NCBI GenBank assembly: GCA_964425215.1 | Contig: CAYRLW010000060.1 | Coordinates: forward strand, 1-17,220 | DNA: 17,220 nucleotides | Direction of reading: 5' to 3' | DNA from: CAYRLW01 sp964425215 | GTDB taxonomy: Bacteria > Spirochaetota > Spirochaetia > Treponematales > Breznakiellaceae | Shown here: in pieces, positions 5,675-13,606 of the stretch | Numbering within the stretch: position 1 is the first letter of the stretch | How the letters are laid out: every line of letters starts with the position of its first letter | The notes under the pieces: model-generated | The model's database searches: none | What the model was told of the DNA's origin: nothing | What the model saw: only the letters and a program-made list of their open reading frames with translations | Program-made: the position numbers and the translations under genes

Positions 5675-6625
5675 TCAAGGTGCTTCCCCAGATTGAATTC
5701 CCAAAGAGAGGGCCACCGCCCGTTCCCGAAAGGGTTTTCCATCGTGGATGGGGACGTTGATGGGTCGGTAGGAACCATCCTGTTGCCGCAAAACCAGGGC
5801 CGTCGATCCTCCACCGTCAAAAATTAAACCATCCTGGGCCCCTAGAAGAGATAGGATTTGCCCTGTTTCAAAACCGGTTGTGCCTACGCTGGCCCTACGC
5901 CGGCCGTCGACGGCCACCAGATAGAGGGTTTTTCCCCCATCTCCCAGCCCCGCGGCGCTCCGGGGGTTGCGGATAACCGTGTTTCCTCGGGGATGTCCCT
6001 GGGAAAGAACTATAAAAAAGCCCCCGATGGCGTTTTTAATGGGCTTATCCAAGGGAATGGCCGCTTGGGATACCACCTCCGCCCTGTTGTCGTCGTGAAA
6101 AATGAGAGCCCCGTACGCAGGTACCGCAGGGGAGATCCAACGCCCCTCTTCCACCCCGATCCCCACGATGGAACGATTTTCACCTTCCCTATCGCTGGTG
6201 GGGGCAAAGGGGCTTCCGTTTATGGCCGCTACGCACCGGTACTTTTGGGCAAAGGTGGAAACCCGTAGGCTTTTTACGGTACCGTAGCGCAGGTCCGCTT
6301 CCGTTTCCGGTCCCACCACCGGCCGGACAGCGCGGTTATCCAGGTGGATTCTCAGGGCCCAGACTTCCAGCGCCGGGGAGTCGACCCGGACGGAGTAAAG
6401 TTCTACCCCCGGATACACCGCTTCCCAACGGGGTCGCAGGTCCGCGATAGCACCTATCCGGTATCGGGGAGGGGAGGGGTTTTCCGCTTCCGTCCCTCCC
6501 CGAACGAGGGAGCCCAGACTTGAGCAGGAACCGAGGAGGGCGATAGCAAAGAAGGCCCCAAGGCTTTTAAAAAAAATAAACCCTGGACCGCGTGTTTTTA
6601 TGGTAAGTATACCACCGCTAATCAT
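5675..6625 (-). CDS. Phosphodiester glycosidase (NAGPA domain) lipoprotein
   Basis: A 316-aa protein of the NAGPA/phosphodiester-glycosidase family (PF09992), which cleaves sugar-phosphodiester links. An N-terminal hydrophobic stretch (about 22-32) ends in LLGSC with C34 as the probable lipidated cysteine, which suits spirochaetal lipobox rules, so it should act at the envelope. The conserved core is complete: AINGSPF (N136, G137), NPRSAAG (220-226), LVAVDGRR (D240), and DGGGSTALV (D270 to about V278). The length and single-domain layout are normal. The region before the hydrophobic stretch is long (about 20 residues), but there is no in-frame ATG, GTG or TTG between it and the chosen ATG. 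It is divergent from the alpha/beta-hydrolase lipoprotein, with a repeat element between them. The substrate is unknown; cell-wall teichuronate-like or glycolipid phosphodiesters are possible. Confidence 0.86.
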   Translation of the reverse strand: MISGGILTIKTRGPGFIFFKSLGAFFAIALLGSCSSLGSLVRGGTEAENPSPPRYRIGAIADLRPRWEAVYPGVELYSVRVDSPALEVWALRIHLDNRAVRPVVGPETEADLRYGTVKSLRVSTFAQKYRCVAAINGSPFAPTSDREGENRSIVGIGVEEGRWISPAVPAYGALIFHDDNRAEVVSQAAIPLDKPIKNAIGGFFIVLSQGHPRGNTVIRNPRSAAGLGDGGKTLYLVAVDGRRRASVGTTGFETGQILSLLGAQDGLIFDGGGSTALVLRQQDGSYRPINVPIHDGKPFRERAVALSLGIQSGEAP

Positions 6626-6680
6626 ACAACCCGTATTGTGCGTTCATGGTGCCCCTAAGGGTATCTTTTTTTTAGTACAA

Positions 6681-6828
6681 GGCTCTTAGAAAAATCAGGG
6701 CGTTTTGAAAGAGCTACCTGAGATGTACCAGCGGTATTGTTACAATTCTGTATCATACAATATTCATATTGAAATTGTAAAAATACCGCAAGAGGTTCTT
6801 TCAAAAGCAAAAAACTTTTAAAAGAACC
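6681..6828 (+). repeat. Three-hairpin palindromic element, degraded copy
   Basis: It has the same layout as the right-edge copy. A worn left hairpin (GGCTCTT at 6681-6687 with AAGAGCT at 6709-6715) is followed by the spacer CCTGAGATGTA and an AT-rich central palindrome (6731-6747 with 6773-6789; one mismatch in 17). The right hairpin is GGTTCTTTCAAAAG (6794-6807) with 6815-6828 (one mismatch in 14). No target duplication is clear. It fills the space between two divergent genes. Confidence 0.8.
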
Positions 6829-6836
6829 GCCCTCCA

Positions 6837-6890
6837 TTGCTCGGTTTATATAAAAAACAGTATATTACAAACAGGATATCTAAGGGAGAG
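6837..6890 (+). promoter_or_regulatory. Putative promoter and ribosome site of the alpha/beta-hydrolase gene
   Basis: TTGCTC (6837-6842) and TATATT (6861-6866) are separated by 18 bases; the -10 matches five of six positions. The Shine-Dalgarno AAGGGAGAG (6882-6890) precedes ATG 6893. The promoter begins right after the palindromic element. Confidence 0.5.
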
Positions 6891-6892
6891 CG

Positions 6893-7966
6893 ATGAAAAG
6901 CACCATGTGGTTCATTACCGTTTCCGTAATAGGTTTTTTAATGTCCGGTTGTGCATCCTTTAAAATCAACCTGGATAAGAACGGGCTTAAGGATATAACC
7001 GCGGATTTAGGCCGATCGACCGGTAGATCCCAGGGGCAAGGCGCGGCTTTTGAGCGATTTTTGGATTCCTTTTCTATCACCGCTTCCCCGGTGGCTAGCC
7101 TTGATTCTATCGTTGTGGAACCTTTTAATCGCTGGAAGCTCCGCTCTTCCGCGTCTGGAGGGGCCGTGGTGGGGGAACGGTTGAGCTTTGTTTCTCCCCT
7201 GCCTCGGAAGGACGGATGGGATCCGCGGGGGTATTTTTACTATTTTCATAGAAAGGATCAAAGCCCCGGTCGAGCTATTCTCTTTGCCCCCGGTTTTGGG
7301 GTGTCGGATTTTGCCTTTAATTTTATACGGAACTTTTTTGAAAAGGAACTTTCCTTGGGGTGGTCGGTCCTCGTTTGGGTACCCCCGTACCATTTGGAAC
7401 GGCTAAAACCCAAGGAAAAACCCGGTAGCGGGATCGTTACGGAGGATCCTCGGGATCTTTTAAACGCCGTGTCTACCTCTGTGGGGGAACTTGCCCTGGG
7501 TGTCCAATGGCTTCGGAATCAGGGGATGACCAAAATCGGCGCCTGGGGAGGGAGTTTTGGGGCGTCGGTTTTGCTTCTCTACGCCCAGACCTATCCCTTT
7601 GATAATATAAGCGTGATGATCCCCCTGGTCGATTGGAGGACCCTGTGGGAATCGGAGGAACTGGCTCCGGTTCGTTCCTCCTTTATAGCCTCCGGTTATA
7701 CGGATGAATCGTTGAATAGGGCCTTTTCTCTTATTAGTCCCAACGGCGCGGGAAGGGTGGAACCGAAACTCCAAACCCCCGGGAACCGGATTCAATTCCT
7801 GGTAGCTAATTACGACCAGCTGACGCCGGAACCGGTTGTATCCGCCTACGCCAAATCCCTGGGCTCGGAAACTGAACGGTTCAATGAAAGTCATAGCTCC
7901 ATCCTTCTGAATGGGAACGTGTACAAGGCCTATGGGAATTTTTTAAGCCGGATGGGTGTTCAATAG
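6893..7966 (+). CDS. Alpha/beta-hydrolase lipoprotein
   Basis: A 357-aa predicted serine hydrolase anchored at the envelope. The signal peptide ends in FLMSGC, giving C20 as the likely lipidated residue. The hydrolase core shows an oxyanion-region APGFG (132-136), the nucleophile elbow GGSFG with S221, a probable acid at D308 (ANYDQLTP) and a probable base at H334 (NESHSS). The PPYHLER segment and the SVGELALGVQWLRNQG helix resemble the ABHD18-like group (PF09752 type), whose substrates are poorly known. The strong Shine-Dalgarno AAGGGAG supports the start. The gene stands alone and shares a bidirectional terminator with rpsU. A lipid or ester substrate is a guess. Confidence 0.82.
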   Translation: MKSTMWFITVSVIGFLMSGCASFKINLDKNGLKDITADLGRSTGRSQGQGAAFERFLDSFSITASPVASLDSIVVEPFNRWKLRSSASGGAVVGERLSFVSPLPRKDGWDPRGYFYYFHRKDQSPGRAILFAPGFGVSDFAFNFIRNFFEKELSLGWSVLVWVPPYHLERLKPKEKPGSGIVTEDPRDLLNAVSTSVGELALGVQWLRNQGMTKIGAWGGSFGASVLLLYAQTYPFDNISVMIPLVDWRTLWESEELAPVRSSFIASGYTDESLNRAFSLISPNGAGRVEPKLQTPGNRIQFLVANYDQLTPEPVVSAYAKSLGSETERFNESHSSILLNGNVYKAYGNFLSRMGVQ

Positions 7967-7970
7967 GGAT

Positions 7971-8001
7971 AAAAAAACCGTCCAGCATGGCTGGACGGTT
8001 T
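7971..8001. terminator. Bidirectional intrinsic terminator between convergent genes
   Basis: AAACCGTCCAGC (7975-7986) pairs perfectly with GCTGGACGGTTT (7990-8001) around the loop ATG. The run of seven A at 7971-7977 becomes a seven-T tract on the minus strand, so this is the strong end of the rpsU operon. In the plus direction only TTT follows, giving weaker termination for the hydrolase gene. Confidence 0.9.
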
Positions 8002-8022
8002 GATGGATGCAGAACCGCAATA

Positions 8023-8226
8023 TTAGTATTCCGCTTTTCCCTTCCGGGTTTTTTTCATCAGCTTCCGCTGAATCGCCTTTTTCTTCCGGTTGAGGATAGT
8101 GGAGGGTTTTTCATAGTATTCCCGCTTTTTGTACTCCCGGATGATGCCTTCCTTTTCTACCATGCGCTTAAAACGCTTAATAGCCTTTTCCAGCATCTCG
8201 TTGTCGTCAACGATAATATGGGCCAA
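8023..8226 (-). CDS. rpsU: 30S ribosomal protein S21
   Basis: A small basic ribosomal protein, 67 aa from the start chosen here. It follows the S21 pattern: VDDNEMLEKAIKRFKRMVEKEGI, then the REYKKREYYEKPS block and a Lys/Arg-rich C-terminal tail. I use TTG at 8226-8224, giving M-A-H-I-I-V. The in-frame GTG at 8235 lies inside the Shine-Dalgarno GGGAGGTGA (8240-8232), and the eight-base gap to TTG is ideal. S21 helps 30S subunits engage initiation sites. It is the last gene of the cluster, 20 bases after the M23 peptidase gene, and is closed by a strong terminator. Confidence 0.95.
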   Translation of the reverse strand: MAHIIVDDNEMLEKAIKRFKRMVEKEGIIREYKKREYYEKPSTILNRKKKAIQRKLMKKTRKGKAEY

Positions 8227-8246
8227 GTAAATCACCTCCCTTCCGT

Positions 8247-9266
8247 CTACCGGTCAGAATTGGTTGCCAAACCGTTGGGTCCGGCAATAGTTTCGTATAT
8301 TCTACCAATTATGCGATCTTTGTCAAGAACCGGCTGGGTTATAAAAATATCGGGGTCGGTGCTCTGCCCGTGAAGCCGTATTTCCCAGTGCAAATGGGGG
8401 CCCGTGGACAGACCTGTGGATCCCGATAGGCCGATCACATCCCCCTGGTGTATACGGTCGCCGACGGTAACGTTTAGGGAGTCCAGGTGGTAATAGAGGG
8501 AGTACAGGCCCGGCCAATGTTCTATGGCGATCGAATTCCCCGTTACGATCCGAAACTCCGCCATGGTTACCTGCCCATCGGCGCAGGCGCGGACCTCCGT
8601 TCCCCGCTTAACGCCAAAATCAATTCCCCCGTGGACGCTCCTTTCCCGTTTGCCGTCGGCGTAGATGTAGATTCGCCTATCCCCGAAACCGCTGGTACGA
8701 CGTTCGGTGGTGACGGGCTGAATAAAGGGCGCGTTTGTCCAAAAGTGGGCTTTGGTTTCCATCAGCATATTCCACAGCCGTTCGGCCTCGGCCGTTTTTT
8801 GGGGGTCCACTTTGGTAAGCAGGTCCGTGTTTGTCCGGTCCAGAGGGATGGTTTCACTAAAAAATTTTCTTTCGCCAATTTTTATGGGGATGTCAATAGG
8901 GTCGGAATCCGAAGTGCCGATGGTCCCCGCTTCGATACCCCCGGGAGCCTTTGCTCGTAGGCGAACCAGAGCCGGCCCGGAGGAGGCTTCGTTGGGGACC
9001 GTCAAAAGCCCCACCCGGACGGTATTTCCATCGGTGCCTTCATAATAGTCCAACAGAACGGTGGCCGTAAGCTCCTTCTCTTTAAGCAAGAGTCCCGCCG
9101 TATAGATGGTCGCGGAGGTCTTGGGTACCAGAACCGCCACGGATACGGGGTCCCCGGGGAGGGGCGTGTCAGGGTATACCAGGGTTTTTAGGGTCTGGGG
9201 CTCCACCAGGGCCAGCGCCCACACTAAAAGAAAGGCAAGGCTATAAAAGGTTTTAATTCTGACCAT
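8247..9266 (-). CDS. M23 (LytM-type) metallopeptidase, exported
   Basis: A 339-aa predicted zinc endopeptidase or LytM-like factor acting on peptidoglycan in the periplasm. A signal peptide (hydrophobic about 8-21) is followed by about 160 residues of a beta-rich N-terminal region without a motif I can name. The C-terminal M23 domain (about 185-310) has the full ligand set: H212-G-G-I-D216, H260 in YYHLD, and H291-L-H293 in GPHLHWE. All residues are intact, so it should be active rather than a degenerate EnvC-type activator. It overlaps recJ by 14 bases and is followed after 20 bases by rpsU, so it is inside the operon. Confidence 0.92.
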   Translation of the reverse strand: MVRIKTFYSLAFLLVWALALVEPQTLKTLVYPDTPLPGDPVSVAVLVPKTSATIYTAGLLLKEKELTATVLLDYYEGTDGNTVRVGLLTVPNEASSGPALVRLRAKAPGGIEAGTIGTSDSDPIDIPIKIGERKFFSETIPLDRTNTDLLTKVDPQKTAEAERLWNMLMETKAHFWTNAPFIQPVTTERRTSGFGDRRIYIYADGKRERSVHGGIDFGVKRGTEVRACADGQVTMAEFRIVTGNSIAIEHWPGLYSLYYHLDSLNVTVGDRIHQGDVIGLSGSTGLSTGPHLHWEIRLHGQSTDPDIFITQPVLDKDRIIGRIYETIAGPNGLATNSDR

Positions 9267-11391
9267 GGTCCGTTCGTTTTAGGTCCGAAACGATAATTTG
9301 GGGTATTTCGTTGCCATTAAACCAGTTGCGGTTTAGCCTGAACACCAGATCCACCGTATCGTTGATATCGAATTCCCTTTTTACCTTTTCTGCCCCCTGC
9401 CAGTATACGGCGGCCCATTTGAACGTTCCCGTGTCCAGGGAAAGTTTAACGTGCTTAATCTCCGGTTTTCCCATCAGGGTCAGGTCCGTTATTTTTGCCC
9501 CCCGGGCCATAAAAATCAACGGGTCGTTCCCTTCTCCGTAGGGTTCAAACCGGTCTACTATCTTAAAAATGTCGGGGGTAAGATACTTCAAAGGGAGCTC
9601 CGCATCGATGCTCAGGGTTTCCTCATCCTCGTTTTCGTCCAATTCTATGCCCACCGAGGCAACCTTGAGCCGTTCGATAAAGGTTTCCCAATGTTTCCGG
9701 TCCATGCTAAAGCCGGCGGCGAAATCGTGGCCCCCCCAGTCGAGAAACAGATCGGCGCACTGTTCCAACAGGGCCCGAAGATCGTAACCCCGGGTTGAAC
9801 GGAGGGACCCGGTGGCAACGGAGGACCCGTTAAAAGAAACTACCACCGCAGGGGTTTTGAAGCGGGAGACCAGCCGATTCGCCATAATCCCCGATACGCC
9901 CCGGTGGATCTCGGTCCCGTAGGCCAACACCAATTTACCCCCGAAGGTATCCAAGCTAGCCTCTGCCATGGGTTCTACCACCGTCCAAATGTCGTTTCCC
10001 AATTTTTTCCGGTCCTCGTTCATCTGGAGTACCGCGTCCGCCAGGTGGTCCTGCTCATTTTTGTCCGTGGAAAGAAAGAGCTTTACGGCGGTTTCGGGAC
10101 TGCCCATCCTGCCGGTGGCGTTAATGGCGGGACAGACCTGCCAGGAGACTTCGGTGGCGCTGATCCGGCGACCCGAGAGGCCAATTTTAAACAGGAGATC
10201 CGAAATGCCTGGCCGGCATCTTTTATTCAGACCTTCTATACCCAGCCGAACAATGATTCGGTTTTCGTCCTTTAGGGGCATCAGGTCCGCCACGGTTCCC
10301 AGGGCGGCTAATTGTAGGTCCGCATCGTCGGCGGAGGAATAGAAGCTTTCCTTCCTTTGGGCGAAGGAAACGAAAAGGTTGATAAAAACGTCCAATTCCC
10401 CCGGGGATTTTCCCGCGTATTTAGCGATCCGGGATAGTTCCTTAATTTTTAAAAGGCTCTTCCCCGCCACGGAGGGTATTTCCTTGGCGATTTCGCTGGC
10501 CACGTCCAGCATGTTGATCTCTATTCCCCCGCCAAAAATCTTAGCGATGGTTTTCCGTTGCAATGCCGCGTCCCACACCAGGATCTGCTGATCCCGCAAA
10601 AAGGGGAGCAGGCGGGTTTGTTCGATGCTGACCATGCCGGGGATCACCGTTTCGGTAATCCTATCGATTACCACCAGGTTCCGAAGCTTCACCGCTTCGA
10701 CCACATAGGCGTCGTTGGTGGGACGGGTGTTCAGGAGACAGATCGGCTGTCCGTAGAGATTTCCCTTTTGGGCAAACCGCAGAGCCGAGGCGAGTTTAAA
10801 CGTAACCCCGCAACCGGATAGGTCCCGAAAGGGGTAGGTGGACGTGGGGAGCTTGGGGTTTACGATGGCCAGGGCTTGGGGAAGTTCGTTGGGGGGATTA
10901 TGGTGATCCACCACGATAACGTCGATTCCCAGTTCCTTTGCCCTGGCGACCTCAGCGATATTGGAAATACCGCAGTCCACGGTGATGATAAGGCTCCCGT
11001 AGTCAGCGGCGAATTCCTCCACCGCGGCGATGGAAAGCCCGTAGGCGTCGTCCCCCGTGGGGACCCGCCAGGTGACGTCCATCCCCAGGTCCCGTAAAAG
11101 CCCCACAATCAAGGTGGTGCTGGTGATTCCGTCCACATCCCGGTCCCCAAACACCAGGACCTTCTCTCCCTCGTCCTGGGCGGCGAGGATCCTATCCACC
11201 GCGTCTTCCATGGCGGGAAGTTCGAAGGGATTCCGAAGGTACCGGAGGTCATCTTCCAAAAAATATTGGATATCTTCCCCCGAGGTGATTCCTCGGCGGG
11301 CAAGAATCGAGGCGATCAAGAGATCGCAGTCAAATTTTTTCGCGATTTCCCGGACCAACTCCGCCGGCACGTCCTTTTTTTCCCAATTCAT
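9253..11391 (-). CDS. recJ: Single-stranded-DNA exonuclease RecJ, enlarged
   Basis: 5'-3' ssDNA exonuclease of the DHH/DHHA1 phosphoesterase family, acting in recombination and repair; 712 aa. Metal-binding motifs are visible: GDRDVDG (82-88, D83/D85/D87, where most RecJ have DYD-x-DG), VDCG (D139), and VDHH (161-164). GTVADLMPL (365-373) and the DHHA1 signature GGHDFAAG (553-560) follow, then a C-terminal OB-like domain. Residues about 211-355 form an extra 140-residue segment between the DHH core and GTVADL that I do not recognise; common RecJ proteins are nearer 570 aa. I start at ATG 11391, whose ATGA overlaps the pdp stop; a longer frame would run 39 residues into pdp. recO is two genes upstream in the same cluster, so the RecFOR-RecJ pathway is partly grouped. 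Confidence 0.93.
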   Translation of the reverse strand: MNWEKKDVPAELVREIAKKFDCDLLIASILARRGITSGEDIQYFLEDDLRYLRNPFELPAMEDAVDRILAAQDEGEKVLVFGDRDVDGITSTTLIVGLLRDLGMDVTWRVPTGDDAYGLSIAAVEEFAADYGSLIITVDCGISNIAEVARAKELGIDVIVVDHHNPPNELPQALAIVNPKLPTSTYPFRDLSGCGVTFKLASALRFAQKGNLYGQPICLLNTRPTNDAYVVEAVKLRNLVVIDRITETVIPGMVSIEQTRLLPFLRDQQILVWDAALQRKTIAKIFGGGIEINMLDVASEIAKEIPSVAGKSLLKIKELSRIAKYAGKSPGELDVFINLFVSFAQRKESFYSSADDADLQLAALGTVADLMPLKDENRIIVRLGIEGLNKRCRPGISDLLFKIGLSGRRISATEVSWQVCPAINATGRMGSPETAVKLFLSTDKNEQDHLADAVLQMNEDRKKLGNDIWTVVEPMAEASLDTFGGKLVLAYGTEIHRGVSGIMANRLVSRFKTPAVVVSFNGSSVATGSLRSTRGYDLRALLEQCADLFLDWGGHDFAAGFSMDRKHWETFIERLKVASVGIELDENEDEETLSIDAELPLKYLTPDIFKIVDRFEPYGEGNDPLIFMARGAKITDLTLMGKPEIKHVKLSLDTGTFKWAAVYWQGAEKVKREFDINDTVDLVFRLNRNWFNGNEIPQIIVSDLKRTDHGQN

Positions 11392-12698
11392 GCGGAGGCT
11401 ATTTCCTTTAAAATAAGCGTTCTCTGGCCCGGCTCCGTATCGCCGTACTCCACCGCCCCCTGTAAAAGGGGCAGAGCGGCCTGGAGCCCCCCATTGTCGG
11501 CGGCCCAAACGGTCATAATCGGTTCCCCCGTCCGTACCGCGTCCCCGCCTTTTTTATGAAATTGAATTCCCGCGGTGGGACTGACCGCGTCTTCGGTTCT
11601 ATTTCGACCTACCCCCAGATAAACCCCCGCGATACCGACCTGGTACGCATCGATCCGTTTTATAAAGCCCGAGCGGGAGGCCGTTACGACCGCGCTGTGG
11701 GGGGACCGGTAGTTTCCCCTAAGGCTGAGGAATTTTTCCACGTCCCCTCCCTGGTTTTTAACGTTATCCAGGAATAGTTGTCGGGGTTTTAAGGTCCCGA
11801 GCATATCTTCGCACATTTTTCGGCCCTCGGCGGGGGTCTTCGCTTTGTTTCCCAGGACGACCATCCGGGCGGCCAATTCCAGGGTTACCTCCATCAGATC
11901 CGCCGGGCCGTGGCCTTCCAAACAGTCGAGACTTTCTTCGACCTCTAAAAAGTTGCCCACCATATTGCCCAGGGGTTCGTTCATATCGGTCAGAAGGGCT
12001 ATAATGCGTTTTCCCATGGCGGCTCCCGTATCGACCAGGGATCGGGCCAGTTTTTCACCCTCCAGAGGATCCTTCATAAAGGCTCCGGAGCCGAATTTAA
12101 CGTCGAATACCAAGCCCTCGGCCCCCTCGGCTACTTTTTTAGAAAGGATGCTCGCTGTGATAAGGGGGATCGATTCGACCGTGGCGCTGACGTCCCGGAG
12201 GGCGTATAAAAGCCGATCCGCCGGGACGATTTCCTTTGTTTGCCCCGTCATGGCGAAGCCGTTTTTTTGAATGATGTCCCGGAATTGTTCCACGTTGAGG
12301 TTCGTTTTATACCCGGGGATGGATTCCAGTTTGTCCAAGGTACCCCCCGTGTGTCCCAGGGCACGGCCGGACATCATGGGATCCCGGATCCCCAGGGCCG
12401 CCACCAGGGGGGCTAAAATCAGGCTCGTCTTGTCCCCCACGCCGCCGGTGGAATGTTTGTCGATAAAGGGCCCGGGGATACCTTGCAGGTCGATCACTTT
12501 TCCGGATTTAAGCATCACCTCCGTCAGTACCCCCGTTTCAGCGGGGGTCATCCCCTTAAAAAATACCGCCATCGCCCAAGCGGACACCTGATAATCCGGA
12601 ATACGGCCAGCCACGTAACCGCCGATCAAAAATTCAATCTCTTCCCGGCTCAATTCCCCGCCGGAGCGTTTTTTCATTATAATATCCACCGCGCGCAT
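11388..12698 (-). CDS. pdp: Pyrimidine-nucleoside (thymidine) phosphorylase
   Basis: Phosphorolyses thymidine, deoxyuridine or uridine to base plus (deoxy)ribose 1-phosphate, a nucleoside-salvage step; 436 aa, normal length. The phosphate-binding KHSTGGVGD (81-89) and the family signature SGRALGHTGGTLDKLE (110-125) are intact. Active-site R168, S183 and K187 match the positions known for Bacillus-type Pdp, which favours pyrimidine-nucleoside phosphorylase over strict DeoA; substrate range cannot be settled. The start ATG 12698 has AAGGAGA just upstream. The longer open frame (94 more residues) overlaps recO and lacks family sequence. It is coupled to recJ by an ATGA overlap. Confidence 0.94.
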   Translation of the reverse strand: MRAVDIIMKKRSGGELSREEIEFLIGGYVAGRIPDYQVSAWAMAVFFKGMTPAETGVLTEVMLKSGKVIDLQGIPGPFIDKHSTGGVGDKTSLILAPLVAALGIRDPMMSGRALGHTGGTLDKLESIPGYKTNLNVEQFRDIIQKNGFAMTGQTKEIVPADRLLYALRDVSATVESIPLITASILSKKVAEGAEGLVFDVKFGSGAFMKDPLEGEKLARSLVDTGAAMGKRIIALLTDMNEPLGNMVGNFLEVEESLDCLEGHGPADLMEVTLELAARMVVLGNKAKTPAEGRKMCEDMLGTLKPRQLFLDNVKNQGGDVEKFLSLRGNYRSPHSAVVTASRSGFIKRIDAYQVGIAGVYLGVGRNRTEDAVSPTAGIQFHKKGGDAVRTGEPIMTVWAADNGGLQAALPLLQGAVEYGDTEPGQRTLILKEIASA

Positions 12699-12751
12699 AG
12701 GTTTCTCCTTCCGTGTTTGTTCCTCGACCTCCCCGTATTCTATGGGGGGCA

Positions 12752-13516
12752 TTATGTTCGCATAAAGTCGTACCAAGTGACAAGCCGTTTCCCCAGGGCT
12801 CCGAAGGTTAATTCGGCTACCAAATCCCGAGTCTGGACTAGGGATAGGGCATCCATAGTGTACCTCGGAGAAGAACGAAGGTCCACCGTTTCCATGGCCC
12901 GGATCCATCGGCGGGCCCCGGGCCCCAAAATCAGGCCCGGAACCGACGGCCTTCTGAGCTTTTCGTAGCAGGGGGTACAAAAAAAGGAACCCTCCGGGGG
13001 GACGTAGTAAAGGCTTTCATCGGGAGACACGGGTTTCCCGCAGGACCCACAGCGGCCATCTTCGGGGAGGGCCCCTAAAAGTCCTAACCAACGCCAAAGA
13101 AAAAGGAGGACGAGCCGCTGACTGGGTTCTTCCCCCGCGGTCTCCAGCTCCCGAAACGTCTGGTCCACCAGAGACAGGGCCTCGGTCCAATTTCCCGCTC
13201 CTCCATGACCCGCCATAACCGCTTCGGCGATCACCGAGCAGGCCATGATGCGGTGGTAAGCCTCCCGGATTCCGGGCCGCCAATCCAGAACCTCAAAATC
13301 GGTAATTTTGCGGGAATTCCGAACAGGGTCAAAGTAGATCCACAGTTTTCCCCGGTGGTAGGGGGCTACGGCGGCCCGCAGTTTACTTTTGGGTCCCCCA
13401 AAAACGGTGGCCCGGAGCATACCCTCTTCGGCGGTTAGGATCGTGGCATCCCGGTTGGATTCCCCGGATGAACGGACCGATAGAATTTGGGCGGTGTACG
13501 TAAAGGATCGCCTCAT
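12752..13516 (-). CDS. recO: DNA repair protein RecO
   Basis: RecO loads RecA on SSB-coated single-stranded DNA and anneals strands in the RecFOR pathway. This 254-aa protein has an N-terminal OB-fold region (about 5-80, including TYTAQILSVR and LRATVFGG), a helical middle, and a four-cysteine zinc site, C156-x2-C159 and C180-x2-C183 (CGSCG, CTPC). The C-terminal helices end in GKRLVTWYDFMRT. I choose ATG 13516, giving M-R-R-S-F-T-Y; a TTG at 13552 would add 12 non-conserved residues. Neither has a clear Shine-Dalgarno. It lies 90 bases after argA and 53 before pdp. Confidence 0.88.
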   Translation of the reverse strand: MRRSFTYTAQILSVRSSGESNRDATILTAEEGMLRATVFGGPKSKLRAAVAPYHRGKLWIYFDPVRNSRKITDFEVLDWRPGIREAYHRIMACSVIAEAVMAGHGGAGNWTEALSLVDQTFRELETAGEEPSQRLVLLFLWRWLGLLGALPEDGRCGSCGKPVSPDESLYYVPPEGSFFCTPCYEKLRRPSVPGLILGPGARRWIRAMETVDLRSSPRYTMDALSLVQTRDLVAELTFGALGKRLVTWYDFMRT

Positions 13517-13606
13517 GGACGGGAACCCAAGGGGTACCGATCCGGGAGCCAACGGACCGGTTCACCGAACCATGGCAAGCCGAGGGAATACGGGCCGGGG
13601 CAGAAT

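Noticed and set aside
5663..5683. GCACC/GGTGC hairpin at the end of the phosphodiester glycosidase gene
   Set aside because: Only five base pairs with an 11-base loop and no T-tract on the transcribed strand; too weak to call a terminator.
8487..8960. 157-aa open frame on the plus strand opposite the M23 peptidase
   Set aside because: It is a shadow of a gene with all catalytic motifs intact; no ribosome site or family pattern.
9904..10342. Two overlapping plus-strand frames opposite recJ
   Set aside because: They are antisense shadows in GC-rich coding sequence, without starts supported by a Shine-Dalgarno.
11392..11508. 39-residue N-terminal extension of recJ
   Set aside because: It lies inside pdp and has no RecJ-like sequence; the ATGA junction at 11391 is the better start.
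12699..12980. 94-residue N-terminal extension of pdp
   Set aside because: It overlaps the end of recO and is Gly/Pro-rich without homology; AAGGAGA supports ATG 12698.
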